64,000 bases of DNA from CAZRSW01 sp964602845 (GCA_964602845.1 CAZRSW010000002.1:89554-153553); one strand, 5' to 3'; shown: positions 34,656 to 44,184, counted from the first letter of the stretch. The notes: a model not told the origin generated them from the letters alone. Program-made: numbers and translations.

Positions 34656-35114
34656 TTATTTTGGCAGCATGATAGTACTTTTTCCCGACATAACTTCAGT
34701 CCCACTCATGTCTGCCACTGAGAGAACTATAGCCATGAATCGCCAATCACCGCGAATGGTATTGGAGCTTATCTTTGCACGGCAGCTTAAAGATTGATTT
34801 ATTGGCACAGGTTTAATGAAAGTTATCTCCTGCGAGGCATGTAAGGTGCCACCTGGAATCTTAAGGTCTTCGATAGCCCCTCTGAGACTCAGGGCGCAAA
34901 TACACATTGGCGGGACAAATGAATCATCATTTTGCAAAGATGTGTCTTGCACAGCTGTAAGGTACTGTTCTACCATCTCGTTATCGATGTTGTAGGATCT
35001 CTCGGATACAACATGACCCGCGATAAGCGAGTCATAGCCCCTGTCTATAGAGTTTTGTCCTTCTCTAACCAATGTCTTCCTTTTATTACCCCTATCGACT
35101 ATATAGATAGACAA
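34656..35114 (-). CDS. MaoC dehydratase N-terminal-like (FAS1-type hotdog) protein
   Basis: A 152-aa protein that resembles the non-catalytic half of two-subunit MaoC dehydratases (HadA-like): it has the substrate-side pattern IAGHVVSERSYNIDNEMVEQYLTAVQD in overlapping pieces and HASQEITFIKPV, but lacks the DxxxxH hydratase motif. Paired with the catalytic MaoC gene downstream it would form a heterodimeric dehydratase. The TTG at 35114 has only a weak ribosome-binding site; a TTG 14 codons later is preceded by AAGGAAG and may be the true start. Confidence 0.7.
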   Translation of the reverse strand: MSIYIVDRGNKRKTLVREGQNSIDRGYDSLIAGHVVSERSYNIDNEMVEQYLTAVQDTSLQNDDSFVPPMCICALSLRGAIEDLKIPGGTLHASQEITFIKPVPINQSLSCRAKISSNTIRGDWRFMAIVLSVADMSGTEVMSGKSTIMLPK

Positions 35115-35313
35115 ATATTTCTTTTAAACTTCATGGATTATATGTACCTATGGCCAACCTATCAATGGGAAGCGCGATGGGTAATCTCCTAAGCTGCCTA
35201 TATGACGTCTTAATATTTGCTGAGAAATTATTCCAATCGAAGCTCTTCTGAGGTCTTGAGGAGTGTATCTGATTAGACCAATAAGCGAGGTTTGTTACCT
35301 GTGAAAGTGGTCA

Positions 35314-35679
35314 TCACTCGGACCCACTCATTCTTCCTCTTTGGAGTATGGCTTCTTCTAACAGTCTATCTAGTATGACGAAGGCTTCCTCTGAATTGTA
35401 ATCGAGGCCGGCTATGGAAATCACACGAAAAAGAACTCCTGTGGACGCTCTCACGTCTTTTGTCTCACCAAGGGGAGGTGGGGTTACTCCCAGACTATGT
35501 GCTATCAGGCCAGCGACCATCATTCCCACCTTATTTATTGGACAGTGGATTAGAATATTGGATTCGTGAATTAGCGAAACCCCAGATTTGTTCTGGGCCA
35601 ATTGCATTCTTACATGCGCTCGAGGAACATTTATCAGTTCCTCTGCATATTCGCTAATTACAATTTGATCCTCATTCAT
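35314..35679 (-). CDS. Conserved-looking protein of unknown function
   Basis: A 121-aa soluble protein I do not recognise: no signal peptide, no membrane helix, mixed alpha/beta composition. It contains VRMQLAQNKSGVSLIHESNILIHCP and GVLFRVISIAGLDYNSEEAFVILDRLLEEA as notable stretches (in overlapping pieces). It precedes the fatty-acid operon by 200 nt on the same strand. Its ATG has no Shine-Dalgarno sequence and abuts a palindrome that contains TATAAT, so it may be translated from a leaderless mRNA. Confidence 0.55.
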   Translation of the reverse strand: MNEDQIVISEYAEELINVPRAHVRMQLAQNKSGVSLIHESNILIHCPINKVGMMVAGLIAHSLGVTPPPLGETKDVRASTGVLFRVISIAGLDYNSEEAFVILDRLLEEAILQRGRMSGSE

Positions 35680-35698
35680 AGCATCTATTATAGATGCT
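35680..35698 (-). promoter_or_regulatory. 19-nt palindrome with embedded -10 (TATAAT) abutting the start codon
   Basis: AGCATCTAT-T-ATAGATGCT is a perfect palindrome whose minus-strand reading contains TATAAT followed by 7 nt and then the ATG of the unknown gene. A hexamer AGGACC (3/6 match to -35) lies 18 nt upstream. The spacing predicts transcription starting at or within one base of the ATG. The symmetry also makes it a plausible repressor site over the -10. Confidence 0.5.
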
Positions 35699-36075
35699 GA
35701 TAATCGGCCAGGTCCTTGATAATTGTGGGATCGTCTATTTCCTAACTTTAAGACTGACTAGGTGAGGAATAGCTATAACAATAAATAAACGGGTTGCTAG
35801 GGAAGATAAGCAAACCAGAAATGACGGAGAATGGGCTGAGACTCGTCGCTATGCATACATGCCCCAAGTGACAACACAAGCACTTAGTTCGCTAAGATTC
35901 AATAAATCAACGGGTAGAATGAGTAAAACTTGCGTTATGGTAATCGGCTTTGTTAAAAATGTTACGGAGATTTATTTGGTTAAGTAAGATAGTACTGAGA
36001 TGAGAAGCAGCAATCATGATTTTATGGCAAGAGCATCTGGTGATTTGATGGTATGTATTTAATAGGGGCAGATTC
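35699..36075. other. Divergent intergenic region upstream of serS
   Basis: About 375 bp with no gene. A small UUCG-capped stem CTTAG/CTAAG is at 35883-35896. No T-box sequence (AGGGTGGNACCGCG) or specifier stem was found, so serS does not appear to be under T-box control. Confidence 0.45.
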
Positions 36076-37338
36076 TTGATTGATATAGAGTTAATTCGTA
36101 GAAACCCGGAAGTCTTGATGGAGGCATGCCGGCAGCGGGGGCAGAGTTTCCCCGTGGAAAAGATACTGGATTTAGACAAGAAGCGTAGGAGCGCGATCAG
36201 TAGCGCCGATGAATTACGAGCTAAGAGGAATGAAGCGTCAAAGATGTTGGGTAAATTAAAGGACAAACCTGCGAGCCTGATTAGTGAAATGAGAGAAGTA
36301 GGTCAGCGTATTAAACATTATGACGATTTGGAAGAAACGCATGCCTCAGAGTTAACAGAAATTCTTCAGCAAATCCCGAACATACCCTCTGAATCCGCAC
36401 CTCTTGGTGATGGTGAAAACTCGAATGTGGTACGGCGGTCTGTTGGTGATATCACTGAGTTAGAGTTCCAGCCAAAGACCCACTGGGAACTTGGCGAAAG
36501 TTTGGGGATAATCGATTTGGCTAGAGGGGCGAAAATCACTCAGGCTCGATTCTATGTGTTAAAAGGCAAGGGTGCTCAATTGCAAAGGGCCCTTGTTGCC
36601 TGGATGTTAGATTTCCATACACAGAAGCACGGGTATGAGGAAATATATCTTCCGTATCTGGTGAATAGGGATACTGTCATCGCATCGGGTCATTTGCCCC
36701 ATTTTGAGGAGAATATGTACCACGATCAAGAAGACGATTTGTTTATGGTGCCTACTGCAGAGGCCCCTATAACCAGCTTATTTCGTGGTGAAATACTGGA
36801 TGGGGAAAAGCTTCCCCTCTACTATGTTGCTCACACCCCCTGCTGGAGACGGGAGAAATTTTCGGCTGGGCGTGATACTAGGGGAATAAAAAGAGTTCAC
36901 CAATTTGACAAGGTAGAGATGTACAAATTTGTTGAGCCGAAAGATTCGTACCGTGAATTGGAGGACCTTGTATCTCAAGCAGGAGAAGTTTGCGAGCAAT
37001 TGGGCATCCCTCACAGAGTACTGGAGATTTGTACGGGGGATCTTGGGTTTGCAGCTTCAAAAAGCTATGATGTAGAAATGTGGAGTGCGGGTACTCGGGA
37101 GTGGCTGGAAGTATCGTCTTGCTCAAATTGTACAGACTTTCAAGCAAGGAGATCTGCTATTAGATACCGCATGCAAGGAGATGGCCCAAAATTAATTCAT
37201 ACTCTGAACGGGTCAGGCCTCGCCATTCCTAGAGTTCTTATTTCGATATTAGAGTATTATCAGGAATCCGATGGATCTGTGGAAGTGCCGGAAGTATTAC
37301 GGCCTTATCTTAACTTTGATCGCATAACTCCGGCGTAA
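36076..37338 (+). CDS. serS: Seryl-tRNA synthetase
   Basis: Class II aminoacyl-tRNA synthetase (420 aa) that charges tRNA-Ser. The N-terminal coiled-coil tRNA-binding arm covers about 30-100. Motif 2 is PCWRREKFSAGRDTRGIKR with VHQFDKVE (about 256-285), and motif 3 is NGSGLAIPRVLISILEYYQ (about 374-392). The start is TTG with GGGG upstream. The amidase gene follows after 16 nt and may be co-transcribed. Confidence 0.96.
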   Translation: MIDIELIRRNPEVLMEACRQRGQSFPVEKILDLDKKRRSAISSADELRAKRNEASKMLGKLKDKPASLISEMREVGQRIKHYDDLEETHASELTEILQQIPNIPSESAPLGDGENSNVVRRSVGDITELEFQPKTHWELGESLGIIDLARGAKITQARFYVLKGKGAQLQRALVAWMLDFHTQKHGYEEIYLPYLVNRDTVIASGHLPHFEENMYHDQEDDLFMVPTAEAPITSLFRGEILDGEKLPLYYVAHTPCWRREKFSAGRDTRGIKRVHQFDKVEMYKFVEPKDSYRELEDLVSQAGEVCEQLGIPHRVLEICTGDLGFAASKSYDVEMWSAGTREWLEVSSCSNCTDFQARRSAIRYRMQGDGPKLIHTLNGSGLAIPRVLISILEYYQESDGSVEVPEVLRPYLNFDRITPA

Positions 37339-37354
37339 GAGGGATATAGTATCG

Positions 37355-38809
37355 ATGAGGAATGAGAATCAGAATGAGCGCACCGTGAATGTACCTGATG
37401 ATGAACTCGTATTTACTCCGATGACGGAATTGCTAACGCTTCTTAGTCAGAAAAAAGTGTCACCAGTTGAAATTACTGACCTCTACATACGGAGAATCGA
37501 AAGATTAAACATCAGATTGAACGCGTATCTTGAATGTTCTTTTGATCAGGCCCGGATAGATGCAAAGTCTGCGGAACAATCAATTATAGACGGGAATGTT
37601 ACCGGACCTCTTATGGGGGTGCCTGTGTCAGTAAAAGATTTAGAGATGACTGCAGGAATCCGGACCACCGGCGGATCGTTAATATTTAAAGATAGGATTC
37701 CCAACATAGATTCAATAGTAGTGGAAAGAATTAAAGAAGCTGGCGGGATCATACTTGGTAAGACAAACACGCCGGAATTTGGCCTTTTAGGCGAGACTCG
37801 CAACCGTTTAGGGGATGATTGTCGCAATCCATGGGATCTTAACAAGACCTCGGGGGGGTCAAGCGGCGGGGCCGCTGTTGCTACTGTTTCTGGAATGTGC
37901 TCTGTTGCCACTGGTTCAGATGGCGGTGGTTCTATTAGAATACCGGCGAGTTTTACCGGGACTTACGGCATCAAGCCTACTCAAGGTAGAGTTCCACGAT
38001 ATCCGGTCCTGGATCCCCACATTGCCAATCATACTAGTCAGTCTGGGCCCATTTCCAGAACTGTTAAGGACTCTGCCTTATTGTTGCAGCTTATAGCTGG
38101 TCATGATAAGCGTGATCCCTCCTCTCTGAGTTCTCCGGTACCGGATTTGTTGTCCGCTGTTAGTAGAGACATTAGTGGATTGAGGATAGGTTGGACCCCA
38201 GATTTTGGTTTTGCTAAAGTGGATCCGGAAATCGAAGAAATATGTCAATCTGCCGCAAAAAGCTTCGAGGATCTGGGGTGTTATGTAGATGAGTCAGATC
38301 TGAAGATGCAGGATCCTTTTGAGCAGTGGTATGTACTGTTTGCTTTGCCCAGTATGATCGCCAATACATCAATCTGGCCGAGTCGATCTAGGGATATGAG
38401 TGACTATGTGCGACAGGCATATAGGGCGGGGGAAAAATATACGACGCTGGAATATGCTCGCGCCCTGGGACACATTGATACTTTAAGAGTGAAGCTTGAG
38501 GAACAATTCCAAATATTTGACCTGTTAATTTCGCCCACAATGGCGGTTCCACCGTACGATTGTAGGCAGCCTCCTAGGCAGATAAAAGGGGAAGATATAG
38601 ATGGATCTTGGGCTTGTTTGCCATTTACTTACCCCATTAATATGACGGGCAATCCTGCTGCAAGTATCCCGGCGGGCATGACGTCATCAGGATTACCAGT
38701 TGGACTTCACATCATTGGGAGAATAGGTGCCGAAGATGACGTTGTGGCGGCTTCCGCAGCTTTCGAAAAAGCTTATCCATGGGCGCACCTAAGGCCGCCT
38801 GCTATTTGA
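37355..38809 (+). CDS. Amidase signature family enzyme (GatA-like)
   Basis: A 484-aa Ser-cisSer-Lys amidohydrolase. The triad is Lys94 (VSVKDLE), Ser169 (SGGSSGG) and Ser193 (GSDGGGSIRIP), with the spacing of the family. Without gatB/gatC nearby and with a catabolic neighbourhood, it is more likely a general amidase than the glutamyl-tRNA amidotransferase subunit, but GatA cannot be excluded. A weak hairpin follows its stop. Confidence 0.88.
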   Translation: MRNENQNERTVNVPDDELVFTPMTELLTLLSQKKVSPVEITDLYIRRIERLNIRLNAYLECSFDQARIDAKSAEQSIIDGNVTGPLMGVPVSVKDLEMTAGIRTTGGSLIFKDRIPNIDSIVVERIKEAGGIILGKTNTPEFGLLGETRNRLGDDCRNPWDLNKTSGGSSGGAAVATVSGMCSVATGSDGGGSIRIPASFTGTYGIKPTQGRVPRYPVLDPHIANHTSQSGPISRTVKDSALLLQLIAGHDKRDPSSLSSPVPDLLSAVSRDISGLRIGWTPDFGFAKVDPEIEEICQSAAKSFEDLGCYVDESDLKMQDPFEQWYVLFALPSMIANTSIWPSRSRDMSDYVRQAYRAGEKYTTLEYARALGHIDTLRVKLEEQFQIFDLLISPTMAVPPYDCRQPPRQIKGEDIDGSWACLPFTYPINMTGNPAASIPAGMTSSGLPVGLHIIGRIGAEDDVVAASAAFEKAYPWAHLRPPAI

Positions 38810-38822
38810 AAAAGAAGGTTTC

Positions 38823-38848
38823 GGTGGAATGGTCCACCATTCTTATTC
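38823..38848 (+). terminator. Weak candidate terminator after the amidase gene
   Basis: GGTGGA (38823-38828) and TCCACC (38833-38838) form a perfect 6-bp stem with a 4-nt loop, followed by ATTCTTATTC. It lies 13 nt after the stop. The stem is short and the T-run is broken, so termination would be partial. Confidence 0.35.
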
Positions 38849-39030
38849 AAAATGACAATAGAGTTAAGTAGGCGTGTAATGGAGATCTTTGAGTAGGCTT
38901 TAGCTGAAGAAGCAATTGGGAATGAGGGTAATGAGTACAAGAAATTGGATTCCAGGACTTGAATCGATCTATTTTTAATAAACCTGCAGCTTCATTTCAT
39001 TCACCAGTCGAAGTGGTTCGTAACAACGTA

Positions 39031-39534
39031 TTAATCGTCTGTTGCTATCACACATTCTTTGCACATTGAGGCTGGAATCCAGCCGAAGCGCATCAACCAT
39101 CCAAAGATAAAGCAGCCTGTACAGAAGCCTAAAAATGCTTCAAGCGATGCAAAAAAGGCCAATGTCGCTATTAAGTAACCTGCAACAGCCACAGAACCGG
39201 TCACAAAAAACGCAAACATTGAAGCTACTGAAAATGCTAACCCAATGCCTTGGGCAAATCTCTTTGGTGGGCCGGGAACAGCCTTTTCGGGTAATTTGAA
39301 TAAAGGTACTAAAATCTTGGTGGCTAAAAGGCCCATGGGACTAAGAGTAGGTCCAGTGGCTACTCTGGCCAAGAACCCATATGCCAGGAACAATAAGATC
39401 CAGGAGGCCAATGAAGGAAAATTGTGGAGGGTTAAAAGAAAGGCGATGGAAAAAATAACAACCATAGCTGCAACTAACCTTGCCGCATAATCATTCACCG
39501 GATTTGGAAAGTCAAATAACGTTTTCATATCCAT
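39031..39534 (-). CDS. DUF4395 membrane protein
   Basis: A 167-aa membrane protein with about four helices. It has the DUF4395 pattern: FPNPVNDYAARLVAAMV at the N-terminus, RVATGPTLSPMGLLA after the second helix, PPKRFAQGIG and a Cys-rich C-terminal stretch (FCTGCFIFGWL then CKECV). Its function is unknown; relatives are often found beside redox or sulfur-handling genes. It is convergent with the amidase and divergent from the second MDR gene. Confidence 0.78.
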   Translation of the reverse strand: MDMKTLFDFPNPVNDYAARLVAAMVVIFSIAFLLTLHNFPSLASWILLFLAYGFLARVATGPTLSPMGLLATKILVPLFKLPEKAVPGPPKRFAQGIGLAFSVASMFAFFVTGSVAVAGYLIATLAFFASLEAFLGFCTGCFIFGWLMRFGWIPASMCKECVIATDD

Positions 39535-39719
39535 CCTTAAGGACTAAATCGGCCAATTCAATATACACCAACAGAATCTCAACGTTGGCATAGACAAGGC
39601 CCGGTCATGCCGAAGCAATCTATGATCATTATATTGTACTTGCAATTTGAAACCTTATGCTTAAAAATGAGGCTTGAATTCTCAATCGAAACCTCGTTAA
39701 TTAGCGGAGGGTTAATAAA

Positions 39720-40697
39720 ATGTTTTCAGCTAGAATCACCAGTCCTAAGAAATATGAGATTACCGATATTGACATACCTGTAATTGATGATGGGATGTGT
39801 CTCATACAACTGGAACAATGGTCTGTCTGTGGCAGTGATATACGTCACACGTATGGTCCAGTTCATCCTGAAGAAGAATACCCGATGCGTCATGGGGGTG
39901 CTTGCCACGAATGTGCAGGAACGATAGTGGAAAGTAAATCTGAGAAATTTAAAGTTGGACAGAGAGTGATAGTTTTGCCCAATGTCGATGGACCGGGCGG
40001 ACTAGTCGAATATTATCCGGGTCGGGAAGAGCGGATGGCGTTGATACCGGATCATGGAGACATAGGTGAGTGGACGATGTGCCAACCGTCCGGGACAGTT
40101 CTTTATTCATGTCAACAGATGGGAACTATCCTTGGAAAAAGTGTAGTGATAATGGGTCAAGGAAGCATAGGCTTGTCGTTTACTGCTATATGTGCAAGAG
40201 CGGGAGCGAGACGGGTAATTGCCGTGGATCCAATTGAGCACCGGCTTGATTGGTCAAAGAAGTTTGGCGCTACACACACCATCAACCCGGATGCCGTAGA
40301 TTTAGATGATGCTGTGAATGAAATAACTGGTGGGATTGGAGGAGATATATCTGTTGAAGCTTCTGGATACCCTGATGCTATTAACGCTGCATTTAGAAAC
40401 GTTGCGAAATTTGGTAAGGTGATTATATTTGGTATTCAAGAGGGTGTGAGGGGTCATCTCACAGAGATCGATACGCAATATTTTCTAAAAAATACTCCCA
40501 CGATAATACCGACCTCGGGAGCAGGTAGTGGAGATGCCATCAGCCACATTGAGCGGATGATAGAGTTAAAAGGCAGAGGGTGGTGGAATCCAGGTGAGAT
40601 GGTGACACATCATAGAACATTTAATGAAGTGAATGAAGCCTATGAGATTTATGATAAACGTTTAGATGATGTGATCAAAGTTGTCATGACTTTATGA
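39720..40697 (+). CDS. MDR-family alcohol dehydrogenase lacking the structural zinc lobe
   Basis: A 325-aa medium-chain dehydrogenase. The catalytic-zinc region is WSVCGSDIRHTYG and CHECAG (in place of the usual GHExxG), so the Cys and His-Glu ligands are kept. The four-cysteine structural zinc lobe is absent, replaced by NVDGPGGLVEYYPGR. The Rossmann motif is VVIMGQGSIGLSFTAICARAGA. GGAGGG lies upstream of the ATG. Substrate unknown. It differs clearly from the dehydrogenase at 28.4 kb, which keeps both zinc sites. Confidence 0.85.
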   Translation: MFSARITSPKKYEITDIDIPVIDDGMCLIQLEQWSVCGSDIRHTYGPVHPEEEYPMRHGGACHECAGTIVESKSEKFKVGQRVIVLPNVDGPGGLVEYYPGREERMALIPDHGDIGEWTMCQPSGTVLYSCQQMGTILGKSVVIMGQGSIGLSFTAICARAGARRVIAVDPIEHRLDWSKKFGATHTINPDAVDLDDAVNEITGGIGGDISVEASGYPDAINAAFRNVAKFGKVIIFGIQEGVRGHLTEIDTQYFLKNTPTIIPTSGAGSGDAISHIERMIELKGRGWWNPGEMVTHHRTFNEVNEAYEIYDKRLDDVIKVVMTL

Positions 40698-40821
40698 CAT
40701 AGCCTTGTTGATATTGACTTAACGTTTGAATATGTACATTCCTTCGTTATTTTGGAGACCAACAATAACGATAACTCTGCCGCGTTAGGATCTTTACTGG
40801 TCTTTGATTTATTTGTGAGGG

Positions 40822-41781
40822 CTATGCTAAAGATGCACCAATAGCGTCAGTGTAAATAGAGTAAATGGATTGACTGGCCGTTATGAAAAGACGGTTCTTC
40901 TTCCTACCTCCGAAAGTCAAATTAGAGGGTATCTCTGGTAGATAGATTTTTCCTATAAGAATGCCTCCGGGAGAGAAAATGTTAATGCTGTTTGATGCAT
41001 ATTGTGCCGTGGCCCAGACGTTGCCATCAGTATCGCAGCATATGCCATCAGTTGAATCATCCCCGGTATCTGAGAATATCATTTGGTTAGAAAGTGTGGT
41101 TCCGTCTTCAGAAACATTGAAGGCATAGATAGATTTTGGTTTATCTGACCTGGAATCTGCGACATATAGTTTTTTGTAGTCGGGGGAGAAACATAGACCA
41201 TTAGGTTTTTCAATTGTTTGTACTTTAATATCAAGATCGCCTGATATAGGGTCGATTCTATATACGGCGGTAGGTGAAGTTAAACTCGATCGGTTGCCCT
41301 CATAGTTATTAAGTATCCCGTATCCTGGGTCGGTAAACCAAACACCTCCATCACGATGGAGGGTGACGTCGTTTGGAGCGTTCAACTGTACGTTCTTGAA
41401 GGAATGTGCCAGTGTGATTACTGAACCGTCGTATTCGGTGCGGGTAACGCTTCTGCTTAGGTGTTCACAAGTTATTAATCTGCCCTGAAGGTCGCGGGTA
41501 TTCCCATTGGAATAGTTCGACGGGGATCGATACTCCGCCACATGTTCGCTTTTTTCATCCCATCGCATAATGCGATCGTTTGGTATATCACTCCAGAGTA
41601 AATATCCCCCGTCTCCAAACCAAGCGGGCCCTTCGGCCCATCGACATCCTGTATAAATTCTCTCCAAAGCGGCGTTAAAAATAACGTATTTATTGAAGCG
41701 CTCATCTACGACCTCTACAGCGGGTTCGGGATAGGTAACCCGGTCGGTCTCCCAATTCCTAGAAAGATACCTGTTTTTCAT
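40822..41781 (-). CDS. SMP-30/gluconolactonase/LRE family protein
   Basis: Six-bladed beta-propeller lactonase or esterase of about 319 aa. Key family stretches are EGPAWFGDGGYLLWSDIPNDRI near the N-terminus (metal-binding Glu), NAPNDVTLHRDGGVWFTDPGYGI, and NGLCFSPDYKKLYVADS with the catalytic Asp region. The ATG at 41781 has GGAG 8 nt upstream and is preferred over the ATG at 41814, which has none. It may hydrolyse a sugar lactone made by one of the nearby dehydrogenases. Confidence 0.88.
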   Translation of the reverse strand: MKNRYLSRNWETDRVTYPEPAVEVVDERFNKYVIFNAALERIYTGCRWAEGPAWFGDGGYLLWSDIPNDRIMRWDEKSEHVAEYRSPSNYSNGNTRDLQGRLITCEHLSRSVTRTEYDGSVITLAHSFKNVQLNAPNDVTLHRDGGVWFTDPGYGILNNYEGNRSSLTSPTAVYRIDPISGDLDIKVQTIEKPNGLCFSPDYKKLYVADSRSDKPKSIYAFNVSEDGTTLSNQMIFSDTGDDSTDGICCDTDGNVWATAQYASNSINIFSPGGILIGKIYLPEIPSNLTFGGRKKNRLFITASQSIYSIYTDAIGASLA

Positions 41782-41938
41782 AAGTAGATCTCCAGTTATC
41801 ATAAGAATTCGCATTTAGAATATTGCCAATAATATAATAGTTTCGTATGTATCAAAAGGTATCTATTTTTAAGACGATCACGTACATTAATTCCTGTAAT
41901 GAATCTACACATTCCATCACTATCATATTCGTGCCTGT

Positions 41939-43327
41939 GTGGTAACATTACGCCCTCTTGAAGATAGCGAAATATTGAATGGATGTGATTCTAAAATGCA
42001 GGTTAAATCACCTTTTAGGTTGTCCAACAACTCTGATCAGAGGTTTTTCTATGGTTGGTTGATCCTGGCAGTTTGCTTTTTCATAACGCTTTGTGGGATG
42101 GGAATACGACAGACCTTGGGTGTATTTGTTTTGCCGATGGAGGGGGAATTGGGGTGGACTCGAGCCGAAGTCACGAGGGTTCTATCCATAGGTATATTAG
42201 TGGGTGCCCTAAGCTTTACAGTTGTTGGAATGTTGCACGACAAATATGGTGGTCGGATAGTCATATCTGTTTCGTTGGCTATTTTCGGATTGTCTCTTAT
42301 CCTTATGGGACGAATATCTTCCCTTGGGATGTTCCTGCTGATACATGGTGTCATAGGGTCTTTTGCAACGAGTGGAATCTCATTTGTTGTTATTCATTCG
42401 ATGCTTGCAAGATGGTTCCAACGGAAGCGGACCCTGGTATTGAGTCTCTCGTCAGCCGGTGGGTCAATGGGGGCTTTGGTTTTTGCTCCATTATCTGCAT
42501 ACTTAATAGCACTTTCTGATTGGAGAATAGCTTTCATTATATTGGGAGTATTTATATTAGCTGTTGTTGTGCCACTTTCTGCCTTCCTGCTTAGAAATGA
42601 ACCGTCGGACATAGGTTTGACACCGGATGGTGACAATGATGATTTGCAAGGTGGCCCCGGAGCTGACCTGGAAAGAGAAGAGGGGCCGTTTTTCACGAAT
42701 AACTGGCGGGAGGCACTGAAGACGCCTCCTTTTTGGCAGCTGTCATTTGCTTACGTTGTTTGTGGTATTACCACTAACATCATATCTATACATTTCGTAC
42801 CTTATGCGGAAGAACAAGGTGTGAATCCAATCACCGCGGCAACGATTTTTGGAGTTATGATGGGCCTCAACTCCATTGGTGTTCTGACGGCGGGATTTCT
42901 TTCACAAAAGTTTGAGCAAAAAAAAGTTCTAGCTTTGACTTATGCCCTAAGGGGTGTGGCATATTTGGCTCTTTTGACTGTTGGAGGGTTGGCTGGAATG
43001 TGGGCATTTGCCGTTATAGCGGGTATGTCATGGATAGCAACAGTACCAGTGACCACGTCAATTACTGCGGATGTTTACGGTATTCGTAACTTAGGTACGA
43101 TTAATGGATTAATTAATTTAGCTCATCAATTGGGAGGTGCGGTGATGGTGTTTCTCTCTGGAGAACTCTATGAAATGACTGGTTCCTATATGCTGCCGTT
43201 CGGTATTGCGGGCATCACGCTCATTGCGGCAAGTTTTTCTGCTTTCAGTATCAGAGAAAAGATTTATTCACAAAGGTATAACTCTTTTCGTAGAGAAATG
43301 GCCATAGTTAATCCAAATGCTGCTTAG
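41939..43327 (+). CDS. MFS transporter, OFA/monocarboxylate-type
   Basis: A 462-aa, 12-helix carrier. The helix-1 pattern FYGWLILAVCFFITLCGMGIR and the motif-A-like loop GMLHDKYGGRIV are typical of oxalate/formate- and monocarboxylate-type MFS proteins, which import organic acids. The GTG start has no clear ribosome-binding site; an ATG at 41996 would remove 19 residues that are not part of the fold. It resembles the MFS gene at 45.1 kb and is divergent from the SMP-30 gene. Confidence 0.85.
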   Translation: MVTLRPLEDSEILNGCDSKMQVKSPFRLSNNSDQRFFYGWLILAVCFFITLCGMGIRQTLGVFVLPMEGELGWTRAEVTRVLSIGILVGALSFTVVGMLHDKYGGRIVISVSLAIFGLSLILMGRISSLGMFLLIHGVIGSFATSGISFVVIHSMLARWFQRKRTLVLSLSSAGGSMGALVFAPLSAYLIALSDWRIAFIILGVFILAVVVPLSAFLLRNEPSDIGLTPDGDNDDLQGGPGADLEREEGPFFTNNWREALKTPPFWQLSFAYVVCGITTNIISIHFVPYAEEQGVNPITAATIFGVMMGLNSIGVLTAGFLSQKFEQKKVLALTYALRGVAYLALLTVGGLAGMWAFAVIAGMSWIATVPVTTSITADVYGIRNLGTINGLINLAHQLGGAVMVFLSGELYEMTGSYMLPFGIAGITLIAASFSAFSIREKIYSQRYNSFRREMAIVNPNAA

Positions 43328-43407
43328 GTTCTAAGGGGGACATTTAGGGAATCTAACTATTTGTTAAAGGGATCCAGAAAGTTCTGAATGATGAAAGAGA
43401 GCAGGTT

Positions 43408-44184
43408 ATGAAAACCGTGATTCTTGCCGGAGGACTTGGCACAAGATTGGCTGAGGAGACTGAAGTGCGGCCCAAACCTATGGTAGAAGTAGGCAATAAG
43501 CCAATCATATGGCACATAATGAAAATTTATGCCCATCATGGTATCACTGATTTTGTTGTTGCCCTCGGTTATAAAGGTGAGCATATAAAACGTTATTTTC
43601 TGGAGTACACTACGCTGACGAAAAGTTTCAAGATAGTGACTTCTAGTGGTCAAGTTCAACCTATTGATGGTGTGGTGGAAGATTGGACAGTTGAATTAAT
43701 AGATACGGGCCATGAAACTCAAACTGGTGGTAGGGTTAAGAAACTGGCATCAGTGTTGAATAATCAGACTTTCATGTTGACTTATGGTGATGGGGTAGGC
43801 GACATTGATATTTCTGCGTTATTGGCCTTTCATCGGTCGCACGGGAAACTTGCAACTGTTACCGCAGTTCGCCCGCCTTCAAGATTCGGCGGGCTTGTGT
43901 TTAAGGGGGACGAAGAGGTTTGTGAATTCTCCGAAAAGCCTCAGATAGGTGAGGGGTGGATCAATGGCGGTTTTTTCGTTATGGAACCTCAGGTCATCGA
44001 ATACATAGAATCTGACGACGTTATACTTGAAAAAGAGCCTCTAGAAAATCTGGCTGCCGATGGTCAGTTGATGGCGTACAAGCATGACTCATTTTGGCAG
44101 CCTATGGACACATTGCGTGAGGTACAGATACTGAGGACCATGTGGGAACGGCACGAGGCACCGTGGAAAGTCTGGGATGAATAA
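43408..44184 (+). CDS. rfbF: Glucose-1-phosphate cytidylyltransferase
   Basis: Makes CDP-glucose from CTP and glucose 1-phosphate, the entry to CDP-deoxysugars of surface polysaccharide. The 258-aa protein has the nucleotidyltransferase motif GGLGTRL (8-14), RPKPMVEVGNKPIIWHIM (in overlapping pieces) and the RfbF-type GDGVGDIDI metal site. No CDP-glucose 4,6-dehydratase is next to it; the nearest sugar-nucleotide-like enzymes are the SDR pair at 46.5-47.9 kb. Confidence 0.88.
   Translation: MKTVILAGGLGTRLAEETEVRPKPMVEVGNKPIIWHIMKIYAHHGITDFVVALGYKGEHIKRYFLEYTTLTKSFKIVTSSGQVQPIDGVVEDWTVELIDTGHETQTGGRVKKLASVLNNQTFMLTYGDGVGDIDISALLAFHRSHGKLATVTAVRPPSRFGGLVFKGDEEVCEFSEKPQIGEGWINGGFFVMEPQVIEYIESDDVILEKEPLENLAADGQLMAYKHDSFWQPMDTLREVQILRTMWERHEAPWKVWDE

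Noticed and set aside
35699..36075. Possible T-box riboswitch upstream of serS
   Set aside because: No AGGGTGGNACCGCG-like sequence, specifier loop or terminator was found.
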